Assembly (NCBI GenBank): GCA_964613665.1
Contig: CAZTIG010000006.1
Span: 1-64,000, forward strand
Source of the DNA: CAZQFV01 sp964613665
GTDB taxonomy: Bacteria; Chloroflexota; Chloroflexia; DTKN01
Length of the DNA: 64,000 bases
Reading direction: 5' to 3'
Below the pieces are notes generated by a model. That model worked only from the letters and a program-made list of their open reading frames with translations, ran no database searches and had not been told where the DNA came from. The translations under genes were made by a program, and so were the position numbers. Shown in pieces: positions 25,009 to 34,053 of this stretch. Position 1 is the stretch's first letter. Each line of letters starts with the position of its first letter.

Positions 25009-26079
25009 ATGCGCACGATGCCCCGCTGGTTGCTGCTGTCGTTCCTGGTCCTGACCGTGACCGCACTCCTGGGCGCCTGTGGCCCCGCGGGCGGGGCGGC
25101 CACACCCCAGCCGGCCGCCACGGCCCGCCCGACTGCCACGGCCCAGCCGACCGCCACGGAGAAACCGGCCGCGGCCGAACTGGTCCCGTACCAGGACACC
25201 GCCGGCCGTTTCACCATCTCCTACCCCAGCGGCTGGCGCGTCCGCGAGGAGGGCGAGCAGGTCGGCTTCTACTCTCCCGACAGCCTCCTGCTCATCCTGG
25301 TGCAAACCACCGACCTGGGAATCGAGCTGGACGAGCAGGGCCTGCGCACGCTGATCGAGAGCTACTTCTCGGCGGACGGCTTTGGCGGCCAACCCGGCTT
25401 TGTCCGCGAGGGCGACGAGGCCCAGGCCGATGGCAGCGTGCGCGTGGACTATACCTTCACCAGCGACGGCCGGCCGGCCCGCGGCAGCAGCTTCTTCCAG
25501 AGCCAGGGCACCGTCGGCTACATCCTCTCCTTCTATGCCCTCGACGAGACCCTCTGGCAGGACGCCCTCCCCACCTTCGGGGATGTGGCCATCTCCTTTG
25601 CCGTGAACCCGTCTCCCGACGCGACCCCGCTCCCGGGCACCCTGCTGACGAGCTCGGCCGGCGGGTACGAGCTGCGCGTTCCCACCGACTGGCAGTCCGC
25701 CGAGCAGGATGGCAACGCCTTTGTCCAGAAGGACCAGGAGACCTTCCTGAGCATCATGATGACCACCACCCTGCCCTCCGCCGATCCTGCCCAGGCCGAG
25801 CGCATTCTGATCGACGAAAAGATCGCCGCCCTGCGGGCCGACGATCCCAACGCCCAGATCACCGATCCCGATTCCGTGCCGATCGGTGGGCAGAACGGCC
25901 TCTACGTCGATTTCGTCTACACCGACCCGGCCACCAACCTGGAGAACATGGGCAGCATCTTCACCGTCGTCTACCGCCAGCGCGCCTACATCTTTCTCCT
26001 CTTTACCCTGCGCAGCGACGCGGAGGTGAACAACCCCCTCTTCATCGACATGATCAAGAGCTTCCGCTTCACCAAGTAG
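25009..26079 (+). CDS. Lipoprotein with two related PsbP-like domains
   Basis: 356 aa. A signal peptide ends in the lipobox LLGACGPAGG, followed by a Thr/Ala/Pro linker of repeated PTATAQPTAT type. Two similar ~150-residue domains follow. The first has FTISYPSGWRVREEG and VGFYSPDS, the second YELRVPTDWQSAEQDG and NAFVQKDQ, each ending in a hydrophobic strand (TVGYILSFYA; RAYIFLLFTL). The pattern resembles PsbP/DUF1795-type folds (low certainty). The function is unknown. The promoter matches consensus exactly and the ribosome site is near-perfect, so strong constitutive expression is likely. Confidence 0.8.
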   Translation: MRTMPRWLLLSFLVLTVTALLGACGPAGGAATPQPAATARPTATAQPTATEKPAAAELVPYQDTAGRFTISYPSGWRVREEGEQVGFYSPDSLLLILVQTTDLGIELDEQGLRTLIESYFSADGFGGQPGFVREGDEAQADGSVRVDYTFTSDGRPARGSSFFQSQGTVGYILSFYALDETLWQDALPTFGDVAISFAVNPSPDATPLPGTLLTSSAGGYELRVPTDWQSAEQDGNAFVQKDQETFLSIMMTTTLPSADPAQAERILIDEKIAALRADDPNAQITDPDSVPIGGQNGLYVDFVYTDPATNLENMGSIFTVVYRQRAYIFLLFTLRSDAEVNNPLFIDMIKSFRFTK

Positions 26080-26093
26080 GTCCGAGGCAAAGA

Positions 26094-26130
26094 AAGGACC
26101 TGGCAGGTCTTCCGGGCCTGTCAGGTCCTT
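26094..26130. terminator. Bidirectional terminator between convergent genes
   Basis: A 14-bp stem (26094-26107 with 26117-26130, one G-T pair, 9-base loop) has AA on one side and TT on the other. It lies between the lipoprotein stop and the HD-gene stop and could serve both. Confidence 0.75.
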
Positions 26131-26137
26131 CGTGTCC

Positions 26138-26947
26138 TTATCCGGCCTCGTAGAGCGTGACGATGCGCTTCTCCTGCTCCCCCTCGATGCGCGCCACCAC
26201 CTCGACGTGGTCGGCGATGCTGGAGCGGTGCAGCTTGCCGCGCAGCAGCTCGTCCACCTGGAAGATGCCGGCCGAGTTCGTCAGGACGATCTCCAGCCGC
26301 ACCGGCTTGGTCTCTCCCTTGACCAGGTGCACGGCGGCTACGGCCTGGGCGGAGACAGAGTGGATGTTCAGCTCCCCGGCGGCAAAGGGGATGCGGCTGC
26401 GCCCCTCGGTCATGTCCAGGGCGTCGGCCACCTTGACCACGCCGGCCTCGACCGTCAGGCAGCGCTGCTCGCGGCGGTGGGCCACTACCGCGTGCAGCAC
26501 CTCGGCCGCCAGGACGGTGGCCTCGGTGGGAGGATAGATCCCCTCCAGGAAGCGCCCGACCAGGCGGTCGGCCAGGACCACGCTGTAGCCCTCGTGCTCG
26601 TCGCGGTGCACGGCGATGCCGATGTCGTGCAGGGCTGTGGCCAGCACGACGACGACCTCGGCATCCTCCACGCTCAGCCCGTGGTCGGCCACCACGCTCG
26701 GCACGACCCCGCCCTCCACGAGCAGGCGCAGCAGCTTGAGGGCGATGTTGGCGACGATGCGAATGTGCACCGGGCCGTGGTCGGTGATGTGGGCGCGCTC
26801 CACGGCGTTGACGTTGGCGCAGCGCCACAGCGTCTGCAGCTCGACGTCCTCGGCCAGGCGCTCCTGCACCTGGCGCAGACGCTCGTTGTGGCGGACTGGC
26901 AGGTGGAGCGAGATCAGCCGCACCGGGTAGAGCTTGGGCTCATCCAT
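26138..26947 (-). CDS. HD-domain phosphohydrolase-like protein
   Basis: 269 aa. The central part has HD-superfamily metal ligands (AHITDHGPVHIRIV and ATALHDIGIAVHRDEHEG) and a further His in VLHAVVAHRRE. The N-terminus (LYPVRLISLHLPVRHNERL) and the C-terminal ~90 residues show no domain I can name. Substrate unknown; HD proteins often hydrolyse nucleotides or phosphoesters. The start follows AGGGGAA. It is 8 bases downstream of the Ca2+/H+ antiporter gene, so the two form an operon. Confidence 0.82.
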   Translation of the reverse strand: MDEPKLYPVRLISLHLPVRHNERLRQVQERLAEDVELQTLWRCANVNAVERAHITDHGPVHIRIVANIALKLLRLLVEGGVVPSVVADHGLSVEDAEVVVVLATALHDIGIAVHRDEHEGYSVVLADRLVGRFLEGIYPPTEATVLAAEVLHAVVAHRREQRCLTVEAGVVKVADALDMTEGRSRIPFAAGELNIHSVSAQAVAAVHLVKGETKPVRLEIVLTNSAGIFQVDELLRGKLHRSSIADHVEVVARIEGEQEKRIVTLYEAG

Positions 26948-26955
26948 CGGTTCCC

Positions 26956-28050
26956 CTAGAGAAAGAAAAAGGCCAGGCCGATGATCGTGTAGACGGCCAA
27001 CAGCGCCGCGCCCTCCATCCAGTGGGAGCGGCCGTCCAGCGAGACAAAGGTGGCCACCAGCACCGCCAGTCCCAGGCAGACAACCTCGAAGGGCGAAAAG
27101 TGCAGGTCCATGAAGCCGGCCGGGGCGCCGGCCGGCCCATACATGAACAAGGCGACAAAGACCAGGATAGGAGCGACGAAGAGGGCCACCTGCATGCTCG
27201 AGCTCAGCGAGACGGTCAGCGAGAGCTGCATCTTGTTCTTCAGCGCCACCTGCACCGCCACCAGGTGCTCGGCCACGTTGCCGACCAGGGGTACCAGGAT
27301 GATCCCGATGAAGAGCTTGCTCAATCCCCAGGACTCGACCACCGGCTCCACCGCCCGCACCAGGAACTCGCTCAGGAAGACAGTGGCCACGGTGGCGGCG
27401 ACGAGGATGGACAGGGAGAGCCACAGGGGCCAGCGGCGCCCGTGCGGCGGGATCTCATCGCCCGGCAGCACGGTGCCAGTCTCGTCGTCCAGCAGGGGCG
27501 AGGTGAAGGTGAAGGTGACGCTCAGGGCATAGAGGCACAGCAGGACGCCGGCAACGCCCCAGCTCAGGTACTCCAGCGGCATGTCCACGCGATCGCCGTG
27601 CAGGCTGAAGAAGAGGGTCGGCACGACCAGCCCGACGACCGCCAGGGTCATCATCGTGGAAGACAGGCCGGCCAGGTCGCGGTCAAAGTGCTGCAGCCCG
27701 TTCTTGAGCCCTCCCAGCAGCATGCTAAGGCCGAGGATCAGCAGCAGGTTGCCCAGGATCGAGCCGGTGATGGAGGCCTTGACCAGCTCGATTTCCCCGG
27801 CACGCAGGGCCACGATGGTGATGATCAGCTCGGCGGCGTTGCCCAGCGTGGCGTTGAGGAACCCGCCCAGCTTGGGGCCGGTGCGCTCGGCCAACTCCTC
27901 GGTGGCTTCGCCCAGGAGGCCGGCCAGCGGGACCAGCCCCAGGGCCGAGGTGACGAAGACGGCCTGCACGCCCCACGAGTAGTCGCGCAAGAACAGCTCG
28001 GCGGCGACGGCCAGGGGGACAAAGATGAGCAGGATGCGCAGGTACTTCAT
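26956..28050 (-). CDS. Calcium/proton antiporter (CaCA/CAX family)
   Basis: 364-aa integral membrane protein with about ten or eleven membrane segments. The two CAX signature repeats are clear: GNAAELIITIVALRAG in the first half and GNVAEHLVAVQVALKNK in the second. It would export Ca2+ in exchange for H+. An acidic cytoplasmic loop (LLDDETGTVLPGDE) separates the halves. The start has GAGGAGG upstream. First gene of an operon with the HD protein. Confidence 0.92.
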   Translation of the reverse strand: MKYLRILLIFVPLAVAAELFLRDYSWGVQAVFVTSALGLVPLAGLLGEATEELAERTGPKLGGFLNATLGNAAELIITIVALRAGEIELVKASITGSILGNLLLILGLSMLLGGLKNGLQHFDRDLAGLSSTMMTLAVVGLVVPTLFFSLHGDRVDMPLEYLSWGVAGVLLCLYALSVTFTFTSPLLDDETGTVLPGDEIPPHGRRWPLWLSLSILVAATVATVFLSEFLVRAVEPVVESWGLSKLFIGIILVPLVGNVAEHLVAVQVALKNKMQLSLTVSLSSSMQVALFVAPILVFVALFMYGPAGAPAGFMDLHFSPFEVVCLGLAVLVATFVSLDGRSHWMEGAALLAVYTIIGLAFFFL

Positions 28051-28076
28051 CGGGCCTCCTCTCGCGTCGACGCCCT

Positions 28077-28105
28077 ATTCTACCTGAGAACGGCCCGCAG
28101 GGCAA
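28077..28105 (-). promoter_or_regulatory. Promoter of the antiporter / HD operon
   Basis: On the minus strand TTGCCC (28100-28105) and TAGAAT (28077-28082) are 17 bases apart, close to the antiporter start. Confidence 0.55.
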
Positions 28106-28451
28106 GTGCGGGTCGCCCGCGCCGGCCGGACGCTTCGGAGGGGGCAACCGGCCCTTGAATCGCCGCAGCAGTTGCGGCACAATGAGCTCAGCGAGATACA
28201 GGGGTTCCCAGGAACAGGACAGGGCCGGCCCTGCCCCGGCGGCACCATCGTCGGACAAATCGAGCACCCCGCCAGGACTACTGACCTCTGCATTGCCTAC
28301 AAAAGATCCCGTAGTCTTCCATTCGTGCGGGCCAGGTTTCGCCGTTGATGCAGGGCGCAATAGGAGCGGCTGCAGCAGGTCGACGCTGTAGCCGCGGTCC
28401 GGGGCCTCCCCGACGCATGGCCGGGCGGGGGGCCGTGCGCGGCACTCCGAT
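28106..28451. other. Intergenic region with short palindromes
   Basis: No gene is evident. GTTCC-CA-GGAAC (28204-28215) and the 14-bp perfect palindrome CAGGGCCGGCCCTG (28220-28233) lie close together and could be protein-binding sites. No known RNA structure is recognised. Confidence 0.4.
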
Positions 28452-28480
28452 TTGCCCCCTCGCCCCGACCGTGCTATACT
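28452..28480 (+). promoter_or_regulatory. Promoter of the Trm112-like gene
   Basis: TTGCCC (28452-28457) and TATACT (28475-28480) with a 17-base spacer, ahead of the small gene at 28514. Confidence 0.6.
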
Positions 28481-28513
28481 GGAGACCGAAAACGTGCCGA
28501 TGAGGAGGCTGCC

Positions 28514-28714
28514 ATGCCGGTACACCCCGATCTGCTGGAGATCCTGGTCTGCCCGGACGACAAGGCCCCGGTCGAATACGTCCAGGAGGGCGAGGCCGAG
28601 TGGCTGGTCTGCCATACCTGCGGCCGACGCTACCCGGTGCGCGACGACATCCCGGTCATGCTGATCGAGGAAGGGGACAAGTATCGCGACGAGCGGCTGA
28701 TCCGCAAGCCCTAG
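28514..28714 (+). CDS. Trm112-family small zinc-binding protein
   Basis: 66 aa. It begins LLEILVCPDDKAPVEY and continues LVCHTCGRRYPVRDDIPVML, the standard bacterial Trm112-like pattern with Cys residues that could bind zinc. In eukaryotes Trm112 activates methyltransferases; the bacterial role is less clear. GAGGAGG stands ahead of the ATG. Its stop codon overlaps the dnaJ stop by 4 bases (convergent). Confidence 0.88.
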   Translation: MPVHPDLLEILVCPDDKAPVEYVQEGEAEWLVCHTCGRRYPVRDDIPVMLIEEGDKYRDERLIRKP

Positions 28715-29841
28715 CCGCCGAAGGCGTCGCGCATACGCTCGAAGACGTTACGGCGGCCATCTCCGACCTCGCTGCCCAGCGTGTCGGCCAGCTCCTGCAG
28801 CAGGTGGCGCTGCCGCTCGGTCAGCTTGGTGGGAACGATCACGCGCACCACCACGATCTGATCCCCCCGGCCGTTGCCGCGCAGGTGTGGCACCCCCTTT
28901 CCGCGCAGAGGATAGGTCCGCCCACTCTGGGTGCCCGGCTGGATGTGCAGGACCTCCTCCTGGCCGTCCACCGTCGGCACGACCACCTCGGCTCCCAGCG
29001 CCGCCTGGGCGATGTTGATGGGCAGCTCGTAGAGGATGTCGCTGCCCTGGCGGCGGAAGTGGACGTGGGGCTTGATGCGCAGGGCGATGTAGAGGTCGCC
29101 GCGGGGCCCGTTGCGCAGGCCGGCCTCGCCTTCGCCGCTCAGCCGAATCTGGGCGTTCTCGTCCACCCCTGCGGGTACCTTGACCGCCAGCTTGCGCGTG
29201 GCCCGGATGCGCCCCTGCCCCTGGCACTCGTGGCAGGGCAGGGCGTTGATCGTGCCCTCGCCCTGGCACTGCTCGCACGGTGCCATTACGATCATGTTGA
29301 GGAAGGGCCCGCGCTGGCGAATCTCGCCCGTCCCCCCGCAGCGGGGACAGCGCACCGGCTGCGTGCCGGGCTCGGCGCCGCTCCCGCGGCACACCGGGCA
29401 CGACTCCAGGCGGGGGATGTCGATCTCCTTCTCGCAGCCAAAGACCGCTTCCTCGAACGACAGCGTCATGGTGTAGCGCAGGTCCGCCCCGCGCTGGGGG
29501 CGCTTGCGCGTCGTTGTGCCGGTCGCCGCGGAAAAGATCGTCTCGAAGGAGTCGAAGATGTCGCCAAAGCCGAACCCGGCAAAGGGATCGAACGGGCCGC
29601 TCCCGGTCCCGCCGCCGCTCACGCCGGCGTGGCCGAACCGGTCGTAGGCGGCCCGCTTCTGCTCGTCCGCCAGGACCTCGTAGGCCTCATTGATCTCCTT
29701 GAAGGTGCTCTCCGCCTCCGGGGCCTTGTTCACGTCCGGGTGATACTGCCGGGCCAGCCGCCGGAAGGCGCGCTTGATCTCCTCGGTATCCGCCGACCGG
29801 GGAACACCCAGCACCTCGTAATAGTCCCGTTTCGCGCTCAT
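28711..29841 (-). CDS. dnaJ: Chaperone DnaJ
   Basis: Hsp70 co-chaperone, 376 aa. J domain at residues ~5-70 with the HPD motif in QYHPDVNK, a Gly/Phe-rich stretch (GSGPFDPFAGFGFGDIFDSF), four CxxCxGxG-type zinc motifs (CPVCRGSG, CPRCGGTG, CEQCQGEG, CHECQGQG) and the C-terminal substrate-binding domains. It has the full class I architecture. grpE and dnaK are not adjacent. It has its own promoter. Confidence 0.96.
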   Translation of the reverse strand: MSAKRDYYEVLGVPRSADTEEIKRAFRRLARQYHPDVNKAPEAESTFKEINEAYEVLADEQKRAAYDRFGHAGVSGGGTGSGPFDPFAGFGFGDIFDSFETIFSAATGTTTRKRPQRGADLRYTMTLSFEEAVFGCEKEIDIPRLESCPVCRGSGAEPGTQPVRCPRCGGTGEIRQRGPFLNMIVMAPCEQCQGEGTINALPCHECQGQGRIRATRKLAVKVPAGVDENAQIRLSGEGEAGLRNGPRGDLYIALRIKPHVHFRRQGSDILYELPINIAQAALGAEVVVPTVDGQEEVLHIQPGTQSGRTYPLRGKGVPHLRGNGRGDQIVVVRVIVPTKLTERQRHLLQELADTLGSEVGDGRRNVFERMRDAFGG

Positions 29842-29882
29842 CCGTACACACGCCTCGCTTCGTTTTCTTGGCCAGCGCCCCT

Positions 29883-29911
29883 AGTCTACAGCACGTTCGT
29901 CGTCTCGTCAA
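29883..29911 (-). promoter_or_regulatory. dnaJ promoter
   Basis: On the minus strand TTGACG (29906-29911) and TAGACT (29883-29888) with a 17-base spacer. No CIRCE element is visible. Confidence 0.6.
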
Positions 29912-29919
29912 GTGCCGGT

Positions 29920-29949
29920 TTGCCCCGCCACCCACCGCTGTGCTATAAT
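29920..29949 (+). promoter_or_regulatory. Promoter of the 29989 methyltransferase gene
   Basis: TTGCCC (29920-29925), 18-base spacer, exact TATAAT (29944-29949). It is back to back with the dnaJ promoter. Confidence 0.6.
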
Positions 29950-29988
29950 CTCCCCGCGCGCGGACGCGCCCGCCCCGGAACCGCCCGG

Positions 29989-30735
29989 ATGGGGCCCATC
30001 TCGAAGCGACGGACCGACCCGATGTACTTTGCCGAGCACTACCGCTGGCTGGTGGTACACCGCTACCTGCACATCTCCGGCGGCACCACGACGCTGCTGG
30101 ACGTGGGCTGCGGCGATGGGCTCTTCCTGCTCCGGCAGCCGGCCCGGCTGCGCGTGGGCCTGGACATCCGGCCCCGCCCCATACCGGGGAGGCCCGTGCC
30201 CCTGGTCCAGGCCGATGCCCTGCACCCTCCTCTGTCGCCGGCCTCCTTCGACACCATCTTTGCCTTTGACATCATCGAGCACCTGGCCGACGACCGGCGT
30301 TTCCTGGCCGCGGTGGTCGAGCTGCTGGCCCCCGGCGGCACCCTCTGGCTGAGCACCCCCTGCGCCGAGACGCGCATCTGGCCGGCCTTTCTCACCGCCC
30401 GCGCCAGCCGGGGCTGGGGCCACGTGCGCAACGGCTACACGGCCGAGGAGCTGCAGGCAATGCTCCCCCCCACCTGCACGGCAGAGTTCACCTACTGGAA
30501 CGAGCCCTTCCTGCGCGCCATGGTCCTGCCCCTGCACGTTCTCTCCTTCATCTGGCCCTGGCTGGCACGGCTGGGGGCAACCGTGTGCGCTTGGCTGGAC
30601 CACTTCTTGCCCCGGGGCAGGCGCGGTCATATCTTCGCCCGCATCACCTGCGGCTCTCGTACAGGCGCACCTGCAACCCGGGAAACGAGGGGATCTCCAC
30701 CGGCCGGCCCCACTGCTCCAGCCAGGCCCGGATGA
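29989..30735 (+). CDS. Class I SAM-dependent methyltransferase
   Basis: 248 aa. SAM motif I is LLDVGCGDGLFLL, then LVQADALHPPLSPASFD and FDIIEHLADD, as in the Methyltransf_11 group. A hydrophobic segment (VLPLHVLSFIWPWLARLG) near the C-terminus suggests membrane association. ATG 29989 lacks a strong site; ATG 30022 (MYFAEHYRW) is an alternative. The 3' end overlaps the convergent glycosyltransferase gene by 92 bases, and the last ~25 residues look random. The substrate is unknown; neighbours suggest a lipid or glycan precursor. Confidence 0.82.
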   Translation: MGPISKRRTDPMYFAEHYRWLVVHRYLHISGGTTTLLDVGCGDGLFLLRQPARLRVGLDIRPRPIPGRPVPLVQADALHPPLSPASFDTIFAFDIIEHLADDRRFLAAVVELLAPGGTLWLSTPCAETRIWPAFLTARASRGWGHVRNGYTAEELQAMLPPTCTAEFTYWNEPFLRAMVLPLHVLSFIWPWLARLGATVCAWLDHFLPRGRRGHIFARITCGSRTGAPATRETRGSPPAGPTAPARPG

Positions 30736-32143
30736 GGCGCTGCGGGTCCCAGAACTCCGGCAGGCAGCACTCGGCCAGCCAGATGCGCCTGTACTGCCCA
30801 GCGAACGGCTCCAGGCGGGCCGCGACCCGTTCGGGCGTGGCCGTCTCGCCTGCATAGCTGCCCACCCGGGGCGTGTAGGGTTGGGGGTAGGCCTCCCGCG
30901 GCAGGGGAGTCTTCAGGTAGAGGCCCAGGATCACCTCGGCCGCCCCGGGGTTATAGAACAGGGCGTCCCCGGGCTCGGCGTAGGTGTCTATGTAGGCGGC
31001 CAGGTCCCGCCAGGCTTCCTCGCCAGGGTGATCGACGAGCTGCTGGCGGAAGTAGATGTTGTACAGGGAAGGCACGACCAGCCCGAGGAAGGCCACTGCC
31101 GCCACGACGCGCCACCCCTTCCGCAGCCCGGCCGTTCCAATCGCCATCAACAGGGCCAACGGGACGGTCAGGAGGAGGAACTGCTTTTCCTGGAAGATCG
31201 GAAAGCGCAGCGAAAGGCCGAACAGGACCACCCCGGGCACGAGGAACCAGGCCCAGACAAAACTGCCCGGCCGGCGCCACGGGCGCCGCCGCAGGAGACA
31301 GACGCCTCCCACGACCACGGCCAGGACCCCCAGCCAGGCCAGGGCCACGACCTGCCACACCCCCTCCTCCTGCCAGCCTCGCTGCCCTAGGACCAGGTGG
31401 GTCACGGCCCAGGCCAGCCCGGACAGGGTCCCCCGGCCGATCCAGGTAGGATGGCGGTGCAGCGCCTGGTCGATCACCACGGGGATCCACGGCAGGTAGC
31501 CCAGAAGCAGCAGGACCTGCCCGAGGATCCAGTGGCCCCAGTCCTTCCAGCGCTTGTCCCGGACGGCCAGCCACAGGACGAACAGGTTCTCGAAGACGAG
31601 GACGAACAGGGCCATGTTCTGCGTGTACAGGGCCGCCAAGGTGACCGCGACATAGGCCAGCCGGCCCCACTGCAGGGGCTGCTCCATCCACCGCCACGCC
31701 AGGTAGGCCGACAGGGTGCCCAGGAGGATGAGCACCACGTACATCCGCACCTCGCGCGAGAATAGGACATGCAGGGGGGAAAGGGCCAGGTAGAAGGCGG
31801 CCCACGCGCCCACCACCGGATCGAAGAGTCGCCGGCCGATCCAGAAGGCCAGGACGACCGTGAGCACGCCGCAAAGGACGGGCAGTAGGCGAACGTACAC
31901 CTCGCTCCAACCCGGCAGCAACCAGGCCTTCAGGAGGAGGTAGAAGAAGGGCGGGTGCAGGTCGTTCGCCGTTCCGACAAAGAGGTCGGGCAGGGAGGAG
32001 CGCGCCAGGAAGATGGTAAAGCCCTCGTCCCCCCAGATGCCCGGCCAGGTCAGGCGAAAGAGCCGCGTGGCCAGGGCCAGGGCCACGGCCCCGGCCAGGG
32101 GCAGATGGCCCCGGATTCTTGCCCACGCACGGCGCCACACCAT
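30644..32143 (-). CDS. Multi-membrane glycosyltransferase, GT39/ArnT-like
   Basis: 499 aa with about ten membrane segments. The first outer loop holds the acidic motif IWGDEGFTIFLARSS followed by LHPPFFYLLLKAWL, as in GT39/PMT-type enzymes that use polyprenyl-phosphate sugars. A soluble ~90-residue C-terminal domain follows. GGAGG stands ahead of ATG 32143. It lies 66 bases downstream of a second enzyme of similar type and probably shares its transcript. Acceptor and sugar are unknown. Confidence 0.82.
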   Translation of the reverse strand: MVWRRAWARIRGHLPLAGAVALALATRLFRLTWPGIWGDEGFTIFLARSSLPDLFVGTANDLHPPFFYLLLKAWLLPGWSEVYVRLLPVLCGVLTVVLAFWIGRRLFDPVVGAWAAFYLALSPLHVLFSREVRMYVVLILLGTLSAYLAWRWMEQPLQWGRLAYVAVTLAALYTQNMALFVLVFENLFVLWLAVRDKRWKDWGHWILGQVLLLLGYLPWIPVVIDQALHRHPTWIGRGTLSGLAWAVTHLVLGQRGWQEEGVWQVVALAWLGVLAVVVGGVCLLRRRPWRRPGSFVWAWFLVPGVVLFGLSLRFPIFQEKQFLLLTVPLALLMAIGTAGLRKGWRVVAAVAFLGLVVPSLYNIYFRQQLVDHPGEEAWRDLAAYIDTYAEPGDALFYNPGAAEVILGLYLKTPLPREAYPQPYTPRVGSYAGETATPERVAARLEPFAGQYRRIWLAECCLPEFWDPQRLIRAWLEQWGRPVEIPSFPGLQVRLYESRR

Positions 32144-32209
32144 CTTGCCGGCCTCCTGTGTGCCTTCCCGGCCCCTGTCCCCCCGGGGCGGGAGCCGGGC
32201 TGCCGGCGC

Positions 32210-33895
32210 TCACGGCGCCGGCGAAGCGCCCCCCCCCGGCGGCGGGGCCAGCCATTCGACCGCGTAGACGGCGATATGGAGGGAAGCAGGGTAGTAGTAG
32301 TAGTCGGCCGGCCGGTCGAAGGGGGCATCGGCGTACGGAGCGATGTCGAAATCCTGGAGCCGCTCCAGGTTGAACTCCTCCCCCCAGGCCGGCCGGACCA
32401 GGCCCAGCTGGTGCCACCAGTAGTCGTCGGGGTAGCCGATCATCGCCAGGTGGGTGACGCCGCGGGTCCGCAGGTAGGGGAGCACATCCCCGGCGTACAC
32501 CTGCGGCAGAAAGGCCGCATCGGTCAGCCCGCCCAGGTCCACCACCTCCCGCTGGCCCAGGTAGCTGATCGCCCCGATGTCGAAGGCAGCCACCACTGCC
32601 CCCTGCGGCAGGTTCGCCGCCACCCACTGCCCCAGGCGCGCGTGCACCTGGTTGATGTGCCGCACATGGTCGGCATAGTTGACCTGCCACTGCCGGAAGG
32701 TCACGCCGTTCCAGAGCAACAGGCCGCACGCCCCGAGCCCCCACACGGCCCAGGGCAGGGCCGGGGCGCGGGTCCGGCGCCGGAGCAGGCCGCGCAGGCC
32801 CTCCATGCCGGCGGCGGCCAGCAGAAAGAGCCCTGGCAGCACGAGCACCTGGTGCCGCAGGGTGGCAACCGGGGCCAGGAGCAGGTAGAGGGCCCAGTGC
32901 GCCAGGCCCCACAAGACCAAGCCGACCGCTCCCAACCACCGTATCTCTCGGCCATCCCGCCACGAGAGGCGGCCGATGAAGACGGCTCCCCCCACCAGCA
33001 GGGCGATCCACAGGCCGCGATAGGCCCACGCCAGAGCCGGCAGCGGCTCCAGCCGGAACGCCTGGAACAGCCAGTCCAGCAGGTAGGTCTGCCAGATCTT
33101 CAGGTACTGGTGCATCGATCCCCAGTCGGCCGGCCACAGCGGGAAGGGGCTGGGGGCCATCCCCCAGAGCCAGCGCCGGCCGGCCATCGTCAGCGGCAGG
33201 AACTGCCCCTCCATGGCCAGGCGGAGCAGCCCGCTGAGCAGAAACGCGATGGGGGTCGGGAGAAAGGCCCACCAGCCGGCGCCACGCCGGGCGGTGCGCC
33301 GGCCCCACAGCACATAGTGGGTCAGCAGCAGCCCCCACAGCAAGAGCCCCTCGATCCGCGTCAGCAGCAGGAGGGCCAGGAAGAGGCCGCTCGCGCCCGG
33401 CCGGCCGTGCGCCCAGCACCACAGGGCCGCCATCCCCAGCAGCACGAAAAGCGATGTCTCCATCCCCGAGAGGCCGAGGAAGACGAGCGGGCCCGAGAAC
33501 GCCAGAAGCGCCCCGGCCAGCAGACCGGCAGCCTGTCCCAGCGAGTCCCGCGCGATTCGGTAGAAGAGAGCGGCAGAGAGGGCGTGGGAGACCGCCCCCA
33601 GGGCGAGCGCCGCCTCCAGCGTGAACCCGCTCAGGCGACGGATCGCCGCCAGGAGCAGGTCCCACAGCAGGCTGCTGCTGCCTCCGCTCCAGCGGCCGGC
33701 ATTGATGCCCATCGCCCCGCTGTCGGCCAGGTTGCGCGACAGCGTCAGGTGGATCCAGGCATCGTCAAAGGGCAGGCCCGGCGCAGTCACCCGCGCCAGG
33801 TGCAGCAGATACAGGGCGATCCCTCCCAGCGAGACGAGCATCAGCAGCCCGACGACGACCCGGTCATCCTGCCACACGCGCCACTTGACCCGCAT
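32210..33895 (-). CDS. Multi-membrane glycosyltransferase-like protein
   Basis: 561 aa with about eleven membrane segments. After the first segment the loop reads LPFDDAWIHLTLSRNLADSG, an acidic pair and Leu/Arg pattern like PMT/GT87-type glycosyltransferases. The C-terminal ~130 residues (QVHARLGQWVAANLPQGAVV onward) form a soluble domain seen in such proteins. ATG 33895 has GGAGGGG upstream, better than the longer frame. Transcribed divergently from the dideoxysugar operon. Confidence 0.78.
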   Translation of the reverse strand: MRVKWRVWQDDRVVVGLLMLVSLGGIALYLLHLARVTAPGLPFDDAWIHLTLSRNLADSGAMGINAGRWSGGSSSLLWDLLLAAIRRLSGFTLEAALALGAVSHALSAALFYRIARDSLGQAAGLLAGALLAFSGPLVFLGLSGMETSLFVLLGMAALWCWAHGRPGASGLFLALLLLTRIEGLLLWGLLLTHYVLWGRRTARRGAGWWAFLPTPIAFLLSGLLRLAMEGQFLPLTMAGRRWLWGMAPSPFPLWPADWGSMHQYLKIWQTYLLDWLFQAFRLEPLPALAWAYRGLWIALLVGGAVFIGRLSWRDGREIRWLGAVGLVLWGLAHWALYLLLAPVATLRHQVLVLPGLFLLAAAGMEGLRGLLRRRTRAPALPWAVWGLGACGLLLWNGVTFRQWQVNYADHVRHINQVHARLGQWVAANLPQGAVVAAFDIGAISYLGQREVVDLGGLTDAAFLPQVYAGDVLPYLRTRGVTHLAMIGYPDDYWWHQLGLVRPAWGEEFNLERLQDFDIAPYADAPFDRPADYYYYPASLHIAVYAVEWLAPPPGGGASPAP

Positions 33896-34006
33896 CGTGG
33901 AGCCCCTCCAACCTGCCGGACACTCCCGGCTCGACCGCCGGCGGCCGCCTGCCCCTGACCGGCCCACCGCACCCGGTCTCGCCCGGTTGATCCTGTGGAC
34001 AGGGGC

Positions 34007-34035
34007 ATTGTATCATCGCGGGACTCTTTGCGCAA
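34007..34035 (-). promoter_or_regulatory. Promoter of the membrane glycosyltransferase pair
   Basis: On the minus strand TTGCGC (34030-34035) and TACAAT (34007-34012) with a 17-base spacer. Confidence 0.65.
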
Positions 34036-34053
34036 ATACCCCCGTCGCCCAAC

